Assembly: GCA_963995505.1 (NCBI GenBank)
Contig: OZ023181.1
Location: 16,922,221-16,986,220 of the forward strand
Length of the DNA stretch: 64,000 nucleotides
Source of the DNA: Hypericum androsaemum
Lineage: Eukaryota > Streptophyta > Magnoliopsida > Malpighiales > Hypericaceae
Reading direction: 5' to 3'
The notes beneath the pieces were generated by a model. The model had not been told where the DNA came from. It saw only the letters and a program-made list of their open reading frames with translations, and searched no databases. The position numbers were made by a program, and so were the translations under genes. This document shows positions 45,170-55,237 of this stretch, one piece after another (positions within the stretch are counted from its first letter, which is position 1; each line of letters opens with the position of its first letter).

Positions 45170-48100
45170 CAGAAAACAATCCTAAGGCCAACGCCTTTCT
45201 TGTCTTTTTAAAAATATGAGTTGTTAAAAAAGTCAACTAGTTAGTTAAGTACTAACTCTTCATATTGCATTACCAAGAAAAAAATTGTTGTTCATAAGAA
45301 TGATTAAGATCTCCGAAACAAATTATTGTTTTTAGTCGATCTTATTTTTCTTGGCGTTAATTTACTGTTGTTGTTTGTCGGAGTTGGTGTACTTGATTAG
45401 GATCTTCTTCAGTCGAGGCAAGTGTTGGACACTTTCTCCGTAAGACGAGATTGCCCCGTATATTTCAGTGCGGTACGGGCTTCGGCAATCGTCCCCAAGA
45501 TACAACGACTGTTTAGGGCGTTTCCAAGACCGTTGCACACGTATCTCGAAACTTTTGGGCGAACCCTTATATACCCAGAACTTTCGGGACTCTTTTCTAG
45601 ATGAAGAACGGGGGGAGAGGAGAAGACAACAATGCTAGGAGTATGCAATTGCTGCTGGGATGAGAAAATGGCAAGGAGGGCACGCCTATTTATAGGCTGG
45701 AGGAGGCAGGGAGGCAGCCACCCCGAAGGGACGCGTCCGCTCGGCCAACAGGCTGGCTGGCTGCGCTCGTGGCCCTTCGGTGGCTTCTGGATCCTTCCAG
45801 GCGCACTGGTGGCCCTTCGAAGGCTTCCGGATCCTTCCAGGCGCGCCAGGCTGCGCTAGCGCCCTTTCGCGGGAGATCTCGCACTCCTTCGGCCTTCTGG
45901 AAGCCTCCTGGACGTTCCAGTCCGTCGTGCCTCTTCGGTGGCCAATCTGAAGGACCTGCGTCCAATGCGCCATACGCACACGCACGTGCGCGTGCTCGTG
46001 CTCGTGCTCGGACGGTACTTCGCACCGTCCTCGCAGGCAGCTAGCGGTGGGTCAGCCTTTGGGTGGTCAACCAAGTTTGAGAGGTAAGGAGTGGAGTTCC
46101 TTATAAACAAGGAAATCCTCCTTGCTCTAATCAATGTGGTATTGCAACCTTTCCACTTCCCTTTTGGGCCTCCACTTTGGGCCTTACCATTTTGGGCCAA
46201 ATGCATTAAAAAATGCATTCAAAACCCAGCAATCCCCCACATGAATGATGATTAATGCATGCAGACTCTAATCGAAAGTTCTGACGTGTTATTATTGCAT
46301 CGAGACAGGTAGCTTGCGGCTTTGAACCTTCTCTAGTAATATGTTATCGGATTTACTCGCTGCTCGGTGAACGTGATGTCTTGAACCGTCAGCTTTTGGT
46401 GTAAACCAAGACAATAACATTTACACAATAATAACCCTAGTATATTTAGGTTCTCACATTGTGTCTGTTTCGGCCATGGACCGTATCTTGGATTCATAAG
46501 TGTTTTTCCCATTTGAAGCGGCCTCACTTCACACTTACATATGTGATCTCCTATCAGGAGTATCCTGCCATACTCCACCTTAATCAAGGTATAGGAATCA
46601 TTAAAAGCGTAATGCTTATCCTTACCACACCTCTGCAGGTTAATACCTGGGCAGCTTCTGAGAATGAGATAGTTTCCAGGTGATTCACTGAACCCTCCAT
46701 AACTTAGTTGTCTCATTGAACCAAGTTTGTGGGATCTCCACTCATCATGGTTGAGTTACCGCTATGAATGTTCTTTAGTGTGTGGATTTTAATCCCATTC
46801 CCATTACTGCATTGTACATTTGATCTCTATTGATTCCTTTTGTAAAAGGATCAGCTAAGTTGTCCTTGGACTTTACATAGTTAACAGTGATCACCCCACT
46901 AGAGATCAACTGTCTAACGGTATTGTGTCTCCGACGGATATGTCGAGACTTTTCGTTGTACAATGTACTTTGTGCTCTCCCGATTGCAGACATGCTATCA
47001 CAATGTATCAATACGGGAGGCACCGGTTTACTCCAGCACGGAATATCCTCTAGGAAATTTCTGAGCCATTCAGCTTCTTCCCCAGCTTTGTCTAGTGCTA
47101 TAAACTCTGACTCCATGGTGGATCGAGCTATGCACGTTTGTTTAGAGGACTTCCAAGACACAGCTCCTCCTCCTATGGTGAATACGTATCCACTCGTAGA
47201 TTTGGAGTCCTTAGTGTCTGATATCCAGTTTGCGTCACTGTATCCTTCTAATACAGCTGGATATTTAGCATAATGTATCCCATGGTTTATGGTATGTTTT
47301 AAATACCGTAAAACCCTTTCCAGAGCTAGCCAGTGATCCTTTCCTGGATTACTTGTGAATCTACTAAGTTTACTAACTGAGTACGCAATATCGGGACGAG
47401 TGCAGTTTGTTAAATACATCAAGCTCCCGATAATTTGCGCATACTTCAGTTGCGATACTGGGTCCCCTCGATTCTTGGCTAAGTGTAGATTTAAATCTAC
47501 TGGAGTCTTAACCGGAGGTTTGTCGAAAGCTTCAAACTTCTTGAGCACGCTTTCCACGTAGTGGGATTGTGTCAAGATAATTTCGTCAGCTTTCCTAGAA
47601 ATTTTTATTCCTAGTATGACGTCTGCCAGACCCATATCTTTCATGTCAAAGTGGTTCTTTAACATGTTCTTAGTTTTCACAATAACCTCTTTATTGCTTC
47701 CCATAATTAGTAAGTCATCTACATAGAGACATACAATTACGTAAGCTTCAGGTGTGCCCTTAATGTAAACACATTTATCGCACTCATTGATCTTAAATCC
47801 ATTTGACAACATTGTTCTGTCAAATTTCTCGTGCCACTATTTCGGCGCTTGTTTTAGCCCGTATAGTGACTTGACTAGTCGACATACTTTATGCTCTTGA
47901 CCGGGAGTCGCAAACCCTTCAGGTTGCTCCATGTATATCTCCTCTTCCAGTTCTCCATTTAGGAAAGCTGTTTTTACATCCATTTGGTGGATCTCGAGGT
48001 TATAGAGTGCTGCAACAGCTATGAGTACTCTAATTGATGTGATTCTTGTGACCGGTGAATATGTGTCAAAGAAATCATATCCCTCCTTCTGCTTGAACCC

Positions 48101-51100
48101 CTTAGCTACCAATCGAGCTTTGTATTTGTCGATTGATCCATCAGCTTTGTATTTCCTTTTTAGGATCCACCTGCATCCCAAAGGTTTATAGCCCGGTGGG
48201 AGATCCACGATTTCCCACGTGTGGTTTTGCATAATGGATTCTATCTCACTATTGATAGCTTCCTTCCAGAGAGGAGCATCTGGACTGGACAATGCCTCTT
48301 GGATTGTCCTGGGTTCATCTTCTAACGCATAGGTCAGATAGTCCGGACCGAAAGATTTGGTTACCTTCGTCCGTTTACTACGACTAGGTTCATCATCTTT
48401 CTGATTTGACCCTTGCGTAGTCTCGTGAGCCCTTTTCTTCGGACTTGCTTCCTTTCTTTCCTTATTAGGAAAGCTATCTTCAAAAAACGTTGCGTTTCTT
48501 GATTCTATGACCATTCCCGTGTTTATCTCGGGGTTTTCAGATTTATGCACCAAGAATCGATAAGCACTACTATTTTGCGCATATCCGATAAAGATGCAAT
48601 CAATGGTCTTGGGTCCTATTCGCACCTGCTTAGGCTTAGGTACTTCGACCTTTGCTAGGCACCCCCACACTTTAAGGTAACCGTAGGAAGGCTTCCTTCC
48701 TTTCCATAGTTCATATGGGGTTTTATCCCTTTTCTTGTGTGGCAATTTGTTTAGAATGTGGTTAGCTGAGAGCACAGCTTCCCCCCACATGTTCTGGGGT
48801 AAGCCCGAGCTAATCAACATAGCGTTCATCATCTCCTTAAGAGTTCGATTTTTGCGTTCAGCTACGCCATTCGATTGAGGTGTGTATGGAGCAGTCGTCT
48901 GATGAATAATGCCATGTTCTTGACAGAGTTCCTCAAACGGAGCTACATATTCTCCTCCTCGATCACTTCGGATCATTTTGATTTTCACGCTGAGTTGATT
49001 TTCAACCTCATTCTTATATCTCTTAAAAGCATCAAGAGCTTCGTCTTTGCCCTTTAAGAAATATACGTAACAGTATCTCGTGCAATCATCGATAAACGTG
49101 ATGAAGTATTTCTTGCCGCCTTTAGTTTGCACGTGTTTCATATCGCAAGTATCCGTATGAATTAACTCTAAAGGCGTAGTACTTCTTTCCACCGAATGGA
49201 AAGGTGCTTTGGTCATTTTAGCCTCCACACATACTTCACATTTATCGGATGGATTGAACTCTAGATTCTGTAATAAATTTAAACTTACTAACTTTCTTAG
49301 CGAGTTTAGATTTACGTGTCCTAATCTACCATGCCATAAATTAGAACACTCGACCAAGTAAGAAGAAGCATTAACTTTATTTTCACCGTTAAAGGTGCGA
49401 TGTACAGTTATTACATTCATCTTAAATAGCCCCTTCTCTAGGTAACCCTTTCCTATAAATTGACCCGTTTTGGTCAGTACAAACTTATCAGCCTCAAATA
49501 CAAGCTTAAGACCGGCTTTGCTTAACAGTGAGCCAGAGACTAAGTTCTTGCGGATATCCGGGACATGCAGCACATCCTTGAGGGTCAGCTCCTTTCCTGA
49601 GGTCAGCTTCAGGACCACCTTTCCTAGACCAACGATCTTGGACGTTGAGGAGTTTCCCATGAACAGCTTTCGGCCTGTGATTGGGATATAGTTCGAGAAC
49701 ATCTCCTTGTCCGAGCAGATGTGGCGGGTAGCTCCAGTGTCCACGAACCACTCTCTCAGATTGTCCACCAGATTGGCTTCAAACACCACAGCTGACAGAT
49801 CCATCTGGGATAAGTCTTCAGCCAGGTTAGCCTTTCCTTGGTCTTTCTTCGGCTGGCGATAGTCCTTAGCCATGTGGTCGGGTTTCCCGCAGTTGTAGCA
49901 GTCGCCCTTGATCTTTTTCTTCTTGGGCTTTTGCTCCTTCTGCTTATCCTCGGACTTCTTCCTCTTCTTGCCACTTTTTCCCTCAGCGAGGTGCACGGTG
50001 GTCTCAGAGTTGGCCTTGCCTTGCTTGACTTCGGATTTTCGGTTGTCTTCCTCGATCCTTAGTCTCACTATCAGGTCTTCTAGGCCCATGTCCTTCCTCT
50101 TGTGCTTGAAGTAGCTTTTGAAATCCTTCCACAGCGGGGGGAGCTTCTCGATCATCGCAGCTACTTGGAAGGACTCGCTGAGTTGCATCCCTCGGCTTGG
50201 ATCTCGTGAAGGATCAGCTACAACTCTTGCACTTGGTCGATGACCTTCTTGGAGTCCACCATCTTGAAGTCGAGGAATTGTCCGATGATGAATTTCTTCG
50301 TCCCGGCATCCTCCGTTTTGTACTTCTTCACGAGTGAACTCCACAGCTCTTTAGCGGTCTTAGCTTCTGCGTAGACATTGTAGAGCGTGTCGTCTAGTCC
50401 ATTCAGGACGTAGTTCCGGCATATGAAGTCGCTGTGACTCCATGCATCGAGGGCGTTGATCTTCTGTTGATCTGCCTCATTTTCCGCCACCTTCGGAGCC
50501 TCTTCCTTCAAGAATCGGACCAGGTTGAGCGTCGTCAGGTAGAACAACATCTTCTGTTGCCACCTCTTGAATTCGGTACCGTTGAACTTGGCCGGCCTTT
50601 CGGCGTGGGCAGTTCCCGGGACCGCTGGCACTGGTGCTGAGCTTGTCGATGCCATCTTCAAGTACACAATCTCGTCTTACGATTGTTGTTTGTCGGAGTT
50701 GGTGTACTTGATTAGGATCTTCTTCAGTCGAGGCAAGTGTTGGACACTTTCTCCGTAAGACGAGATTGCCCCGTATATTTCAGTGCGGTACGGGCTTCGG
50801 CAATCGTCCCCAAGATACAACGACTGTTTAGGGCATTTCCAAGACCGTTGTACACGTATCTCGAAACTTTCGGGCGAACCCTTATATATCCAGAACTTTC
50901 GGGACTCTTTTCTAGATGAAGAACGGGGGGAGAGGAGAAGACAACAATGCTAGGAGTATGCAATTGCTGCTGGGATGAGAAAATGGCAAGGAGGGCACGC
51001 CTATTTATAGGCTGGAGGAGGCAGGGAGGCAGCCACCCCGAAGGGACGCGTCCGCTCGGCCAACAGGCTGGCTGGCTGCGCTCGTGGCCCTTCGGTGGCT

Positions 51101-52936
51101 TCTGGATCCTTCCAGGCGCACTGGTGGCCCTTTGAAGGCTTCCGGATCCTTCCAGGCGCGCCAGGCTGCGCTCGCGCCCTTTCGCGGGAGATCTCGCACT
51201 CCTTCGGCCTTCTGGAAGCCTGCGCAGCTGCCTCCGGACCCGGGCAAAATACTTAAGGCTCCTCGCGACGATGCGAAGTGCCAAGTGCGCCACAAAGCGC
51301 CCATTGCGACCTGCGTCCATTGCGCCATGCGCACACGCACGTGCGCGTGCTCGGACGGTGCTTCGCACCGTCCTCGCAGGCCGCTAGCGGTGGGTCAGCC
51401 TTTGGGTGGTCAACCAAGTTTGAGAGGTAAGGAGTGGAGTTCCTTATAAACAAGGAAATCCTCATTGCTCTAATCAATGTGGTATTGCAACCTTTCCACT
51501 TCCCTTTTGGGCCTCCACTTTGGGCCTTACCATTTTGGGCCAAATGTATTAAAAAATGCATTCAAAACCCAACAACTGTTTTATTGTTTTAAAAACATTA
51601 ATTTGAAACTTTAAAAAAATTTAATCCTATGATTTTTTCGGAAATGGGCAAAAACATATATATTTCCTAAATAGGTTAAAATATTATTTATTACTGTACA
51701 CATATCGGGAGATAGAAAAATATATATATATAGTGGAGGCGTCATGTTGTCAGGGCACCTCCAACTAATTTTTTTTATTCCTAAATTTATCGATATATAT
51801 CATTTTAGAATAATGCGAGTAGGGATAAATTTAGACGATTAAATTCTGAATAAATATTTATCCCTACTCACATTATTCTAAAATAATATATATTGATAAA
51901 TTTAAGATACAATGATTAAATTTGGTATCGATAAATTTTTATTAAGTAATCTTTCAAAATATTTTAATATTAAATAATATTTCAACATATTTATGGAATA
52001 TGTATAATTTTTTGCCTATTTAGAAAAAATATGTATTTTTTACCCATTTCAGAAAAAATTTCAATTTTTCCTTGCGGCCTTTAAATACCTAACTATACTC
52101 TAGGGTTGTATGTGAAACAAATTTGGATTCGATGAACTTTTGAACATGTCAACTCTATTTTTTCAATTGTCGTTGAAATTTCTAATAACTGATGATCGTA
52201 TTTTCTGTATTTTGCGAAATCAATAAAAAAATGATTTTTTATCCACATAGTCGCGTCACTATTTACTCTTACAACCTTTTAAAAATTGGTTGGTCTCCAA
52301 TTCGGACAGATAATGCTGGTTGGAGGTACCGATAGTTCGGCCTCCGCGGTAGAATTCGCACTTGCAAATCTGCTGAACAATCCACAAGTCCTGGACAATG
52401 CCAAAAAAGAATTGGACGCTCAAGTTGGAGAAGACCGCCTAATTGAAGAAGCCGATCTTCCAAACCTAACCTACCTACGGAGCATAATCTCCGAGAATCT
52501 GAGACTCTGCCCGGTGGCTCCACAGTTGGTACCCCACTACACCTCTGACCACTGCACCATCCAAGGATACGACGTCGCACGAGGGACAATGGTGTTCGTC
52601 AACGCGTGGGCCATTCAAAGAGACCCGAGCCTCTGGGACGAGCCCACGAGTTTCAGACCCGAGAGGTTCCTGAACGGGAAAGTTGACGGGTACAAGATGC
52701 TGCCGTTTGGGCAGGGGAGGAGGGCCTGTCCAGGTGAGGGCCTGGCTAATCGAGTGATGGGCTTGGCGTTGGGCTCGATTGTCCAATGCTTTGAGTGGGC
52801 CAAAGTGGAGGAAAAGGAAATTGATGTAAGCCAAGTGGGAATGATCACTTCTAAAATGGTTGAGCCTCTGGAAGTTATGGTTAAGGCCCGTTCCGTCTTG
52901 GGGAAGATTTTCCCCAGAGCTACACAAGCTTGGTAG
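44204..52936 (+). CDS. P450-5: CYP81-like cytochrome P450 with a 7.2-kb intron holding Copia-3
   Basis: Exons 44204-45100 and 52310-52936 join in phase 0 to 507 aa, full length for the family. The intron has a normal GTAAGT donor and TTCGGACAG acceptor at the single CYP81 position. It contains a 6.2-kb antisense copia element, a TA microsatellite and a foldback repeat. Landmarks: anchor, [20 protein letters not shown] oxygen-binding motif, ENLRLCP ExxR, FRPERF, heme loop [10 protein letters not shown]. Oddity: the C-helix reads [10 protein letters not shown], so the usual Trp of WxxxR is Phe. The frame is intact, but expression may depend on correct removal of the long intron. Confidence 0.88.
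45127..45166. repeat. (TA)n microsatellite in P450-5 intron
   Basis: About 20 uninterrupted TA dinucleotides just after the splice donor. Confidence 0.95.
45369..46231 (-). repeat. Copia-3 3' LTR
   Basis: 863 bp. Nearly identical to the other LTR except for a block at about 45904-45963, which is replaced by different and longer sequence in the 5' LTR. Confidence 0.9.
46775..47812 (-). CDS. Copia-3 RT C-terminal part and RNase H
   Basis: Same frame as the upstream pol, separated only by TAG 47837-47839 where Gln is expected (QAPK-stop-WHEKF). It has the RT catalytic YVDDLLIMG, then RNase H with GYSDANW, STSGYVF and STMESEF, ending DPFTKGI.. and a stop at 46775. These domains would copy element RNA and remove it from the hybrid. 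The stop makes it non-functional unless read through. Confidence 0.85.
   Translation of the reverse strand: MLSNGFKINECDKCVYIKGTPEAYVIVCLYVDDLLIMGSNKEVIVKTKNMLKNHFDMKDMGLADVILGIKISRKADEIILTQSHYVESVLKKFEAFDKPPVKTPVDLNLHLAKNRGDPVSQLKYAQIIGSLMYLTNCTRPDIAYSVSKLSRFTSNPGKDHWLALERVLRYLKHTINHGIHYAKYPAVLEGYSDANWISDTKDSKSTSGYVFTIGGGAVSWKSSKQTCIARSTMESEFIALDKAGEEAEWLRNFLEDIPCWSKPVPPVLIHCDSMSAIGRAQSTLYNEKSRHIRRRHNTVRQLISSGVITVNYVKSKDNLADPFTKGINRDQMYNAVMGMGLKSTH
47837..50190 (-). CDS. Copia-3 gag C-terminus, protease, integrase and RT N-terminal part
   Basis: One open minus-strand frame. It holds the gag end with a zinc knuckle [14 protein letters not shown] (last Cys replaced by Tyr), protease [11 protein letters not shown], integrase zinc region (LWHGRLGHV ... 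CEVCVEAK), and catalytic [14 protein letters not shown] and [10 protein letters not shown]. It continues into RT ([32 protein letters not shown]) and stops at 47837-47839. The open frame extends back to 50344, but those first codons are out of phase with gag, so I place the usable start near 50190, after a one-base frameshift. Confidence 0.85.
50218..50655 (-). CDS. Copia-3 gag N-terminal part
   Basis: ATG at 50655 ([19 protein letters not shown]) begins only about 30 bases after the LTR. Typical gag wording: [40 protein letters not shown], and DQVQEL just before TAG (50218-50220). Homologous gag wording resumes after that stop and then in another frame from about 50190, so gag is broken by one nonsense and one frameshift change. 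Confidence 0.82.
   Translation of the reverse strand: MASTSSAPVPAVPGTAHAERPAKFNGTEFKRWQQKMLFYLTTLNLVRFLKEEAPKVAENEADQQKINALDAWSHSDFICRNYVLNGLDDTLYNVYAEAKTAKELWSSLVKKYKTEDAGTKKFIIGQFLDFKMVDSKKVIDQVQEL
50659..50768 (-). other. Inverted repeats spanning the Copia-3 LTR/leader junction (possible pseudoknot)
   Basis: No tRNA-Met-type primer site follows the 5' LTR. Instead 50667-50681 (CAATCTCGTCTTACG on the + strand) is the exact reverse complement of 50754-50768 inside the LTR, and 50659-50667 (CAAGTACAC) is the reverse complement of 50702-50710. The two pairings cross, which in RNA would be an H-type pseudoknot covering the place where a primer should bind. The pairings are seen in the sequence. 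The role is inference. Confidence 0.6.
50684..51574 (-). repeat. Copia-3 5' LTR
   Basis: 891 bp. On the minus strand it has CTATAAATAG (about 51000-51009) as TATA box. It carries a segment at about 51220-51300 (CTTAAGGCTCCTCGCGACGA) missing from the 3' LTR but resembling the LTR-like sequence at 38200-38290. Confidence 0.9.
51783..51903. repeat. Foldback (MITE-like) hairpin in P450-5 intron
   Basis: About 50 bases at 51783-51832 (core TTTTAGAATAATGCGAGTAG) are inverted at 51852-51903 with few mismatches and a loop of about 20 bases. Confidence 0.8.
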
Positions 52937-53347
52937 TACGCAATTCCTCTCCCGGATATTTTTACTTGTTTAGAGAAAGACTACTATTTATTTCTGCTTC
53001 ACTTTGTGTTTTAGTAGTCTCGGATAATTGTGTTGTCGGATATTACATGGAAAGTCGTGAATTGTTGGGCCGAATCTATAAATAAAAATATTTAATCTTA
53101 CCATAATAAAGAGAACTTCAATTTTTGGTCCAACAACGTAGAAATGTCAAAATTATTTTTTTACTCTTAGGCCCACCAATTCATGCCGTAAAAATCTTTC
53201 AACCAAGCCCAGCCCATTCGCGACTGTTCCCTTCCGCCTCACTTCCAAGCTCCTCCTCCGACGAGCTGAACCACCGTCGATCAGAAACACAAAGGTGCAC
53301 GAAGAAGAAGAAAAAGACACCCTCGAGAAGCGGGAGCAGCCAAGAGG

Positions 53348-53757
53348 ATGGCGGCTTGGAAAAAAAGACAATTAATTTACAAAATCTACAGGGCGGTGAC
53401 CCTAGGCCTGTCATCGCTAATAAGCCTCCACCTCCGGTTGCGGATCCTCCGCAAGCTGGTGCACCCGACCCGCTGGCCCGAGCGCCTCGGCCGTCCTCCC
53501 TCCTCCGTCCACGTGGCCACCTCCTCTGGTTCCACCCCGTCTCCTTAGGTTTACCTCTCTATTTTCATTTATCTCACCTCAATGTCGCCACGTAATTTCT
53601 TTTTTTTTTTTAAATAATAATTGTTTTATCTTTTTTGGAAATTTGGACCTACTCGAGTAAAGGTGAAGGAATGGCGGCGATTGCAGTGATCAAAGAATGC
53701 GTGGAGGCGGCCAGACGTCATCATCCTCATGACCACCACCACTTTGGCTTCATTGTA
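53348..53757 (+). pseudogene. Fragment of Kdo transferase gene (KDTA/waaA-like), exons 1-2
   Basis: Exon 1 begins MAAWKKRQLIYKIYRAVT and continues LISLHLRLRILRKLVHPTRW PERLGRP. After a one-base shift it reads LLWFHPVSLG and ends at a GT donor (53548). Exon 2 from 53662 continues EGMAAIAVIKECVEA and, after another shift, PDVIILMTTTTLAS. This order (YR.YRA.T, RWPER.G, WFH.VSLGEGMAA, ILMTTTT) is that of plant 3-deoxy-D-manno-octulosonate transferase, a mitochondrial glycosyltransferase of Kdo metabolism. Only the first two exons are present, the copy has two frameshifts, and the intron is retained, so it came from DNA and not from mRNA. Confidence 0.7.
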
Positions 53758-53899
53758 ATTTTTTTACAAATTTAAGCTTCTAAGTTTCCCGCGTTTTTGT
53801 TACTATATCTTCGTCTGTTTTTGTATCTTCTTCTTTTTTGTAGTGAAGTGTTGATCGATCTGTTGCCGCACGATGTATTGTATCAGATAATAATCGTTA

Positions 53900-54373
53900 T
53901 TTCGTCCTAATTGTTCTTCCTCGATCTGCGGAGAATCTTTTATTCCTTTTGGTTTGAATCTATGAAGAATCTCTCCCCCGGAAGGCATATTGTAGAGGGA
54001 GAGAGGGATTGTCTTGATGACGGAGTCATCGAGCCCGTGAGGGAGTACACGTGGAAGACAGTGACCGCGTCGGGAGAGGAATAGTCGAATGGGAGGGGAG
54101 GGGAGACGAATCCAGGTTGGAGAACGTGATGGAGTAGGACAACATCTGGAACCTGCGGTGCCGATGCCGGCGCCAACACCGGCGGAACCGACGGATAAAG
54201 AGGATGAGGTGGCGGGAGTAGGTGACCAGTAGGAAGGCTGTCACCACAATAGCAACCATGGCGATGAGTGGCGGGCTGAAGTCCACGCCCAAGATGCCGG
54301 CGTTGCTTGACGACGGAGCAGACTGACTGGCAGATGACAAGGACATCGTCAGCGTGATCGTGGACATGGACAT
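53900..54373 (-). pseudogene. Fragment of an ATL-type RING-H2 E3 ligase gene, lacking the RING
   Basis: On the minus strand ATG 54373 opens MSMSTITLTMSLSSASQ, then a membrane segment FSPPLIAMVAIVVTAFLLVT with a basic stretch after it, as in ATL ubiquitin ligases. After a frameshift the conserved GLDDSVIKTIPLSLYN (GLD motif, about 54035-53988) is read. The RING-H2 zinc-finger (C.VCL..) that should follow is absent: the frame runs out into A/T-rich sequence. It is a truncated gene piece beside the KDTA fragment. Confidence 0.65.
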
Positions 54374-54477
54374 GGGTCTTGTAGATAGAGACGGTGATGG
54401 GGCCCACAAGAGAGTGGACGTGGTCTTACAAATTTTGAAACAGAACAGTACTCGTATCGCGCGTGCATATTTACTAG

Positions 54478-55237
54478 TATTTATTATCTTAAGAATTTTG
54501 GTCGAATATTTGAACAAATTTGATCGACCGTGAAATAATATGATCAATGTGGTTATCTGCTATGAAAATAATACGTAATGAAAGACGGAGACTCACAGCC
54601 AGTGCTCATAACCATCCAGTTATCTGGACCAGATTTTGAAATTCTCAAGTCTTTATAGGTAAATTTTGTATATTAATCCATGGATATAATTACATTCTAA
54701 TATTCCAATTAGTACTCTAAAGAGAACTTAGAAAAAAAATGCAAGATGAGTTCAATCCAAAATATAGTCTTGATGACCTAAATCGAAAATAGATTGAAAC
54801 CGTCGTAATTATTCTCGTACGCGATAAAGAATATTAGAAAGGTAAACTTTCTGAATTCGAAACTATTGTCCCATAACCAGAATATTTTGACTAATCCAAC
54901 CACCCACCGAATGGATAAGATCAAAAAGGAAAAAAAAATCCCAAAAGTCGGTGCATAGAATAATCGCATAAAAACGCTCCCCATTTGTTTATACAATACG
55001 CAAAGTCCCACAATTGTTTACAAGAATTAGAATATTATAACTCATCGCCAATAGTAAGCTGACCGAAACACGTGTCACGTCTCCCCTCCATCTCTCCATC
55101 GAGACGGAACTAATCTAGCTTCCCTCGCTTCGATTTGGCTTGGAAGATGCAACCACCTGACACATATATTAGCTCCCAATTTATAAAAAAATAATAAATC
55201 AAATAAAATGCAGAAGCTCAACGATAAAAAAAAATTC
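54478..55237. other. Intergenic, downstream of the MEE59-like gene
   Basis: AT-rich DNA and the presumed 3' UTR of the minus-strand gene that ends at 55238. No gene seen. Confidence 0.4.

Larger units (their letters stand above)
45369..51574 (-). mobile_element. Copia-3: Ty1/copia LTR retrotransposon, antisense in P450-5 intron
   Basis: The LTRs at 45369-46231 and 50684-51574 start TGTTGTTTGTCGG and end in CCCAGCA and CCCAACA on the + strand. ACTGT is duplicated at 45364-45368 and 51575-51579. Gag-pol is on the minus strand in copia order, so the right LTR is the 5' LTR. The purine tract (ATCCCCCACATG on the + strand, 46232-46243) borders the 3' LTR. Most of pol is open, with few lesions. 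The element is antisense to the host gene, the orientation that interferes least with splicing. Confidence 0.93.
53075..54477 (+). mobile_element. Probable Helitron carrying two gene fragments
   Basis: The left end TCTATAAATAAAAATA follows an A (53074). The right end TTTACTAG (CTRR) is followed by T (54478), the A/T insertion pattern of Helitrons, with a GC-rich stretch (ATCGCGCGTGC) 8 bases inside the right end where a hairpin is expected, though the stem is weak. No target duplication is needed for this class. Between the ends lie 5' pieces of two unrelated plant genes, KDTA (+) and an ATL RING-H2 gene (-), a common Helitron cargo. There is no Rep/helicase. The borders are inference from short motifs. 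Confidence 0.5.

Noticed and set aside
45686..46218. R/G-rich frames on both strands within the Copia-3 LTR (repeated near 51005-51561)
   Set aside because: They occur identically in both LTRs and consist of repeat-derived GC-rich sequence. They are not genes.
54778..55011. 77-codon minus frame with hydrophobic segments
   Set aside because: It is AT-rich intergenic sequence in the presumed 3' flank of the MEE59-like gene. Phe/Leu-rich frames are expected from AT-rich DNA.
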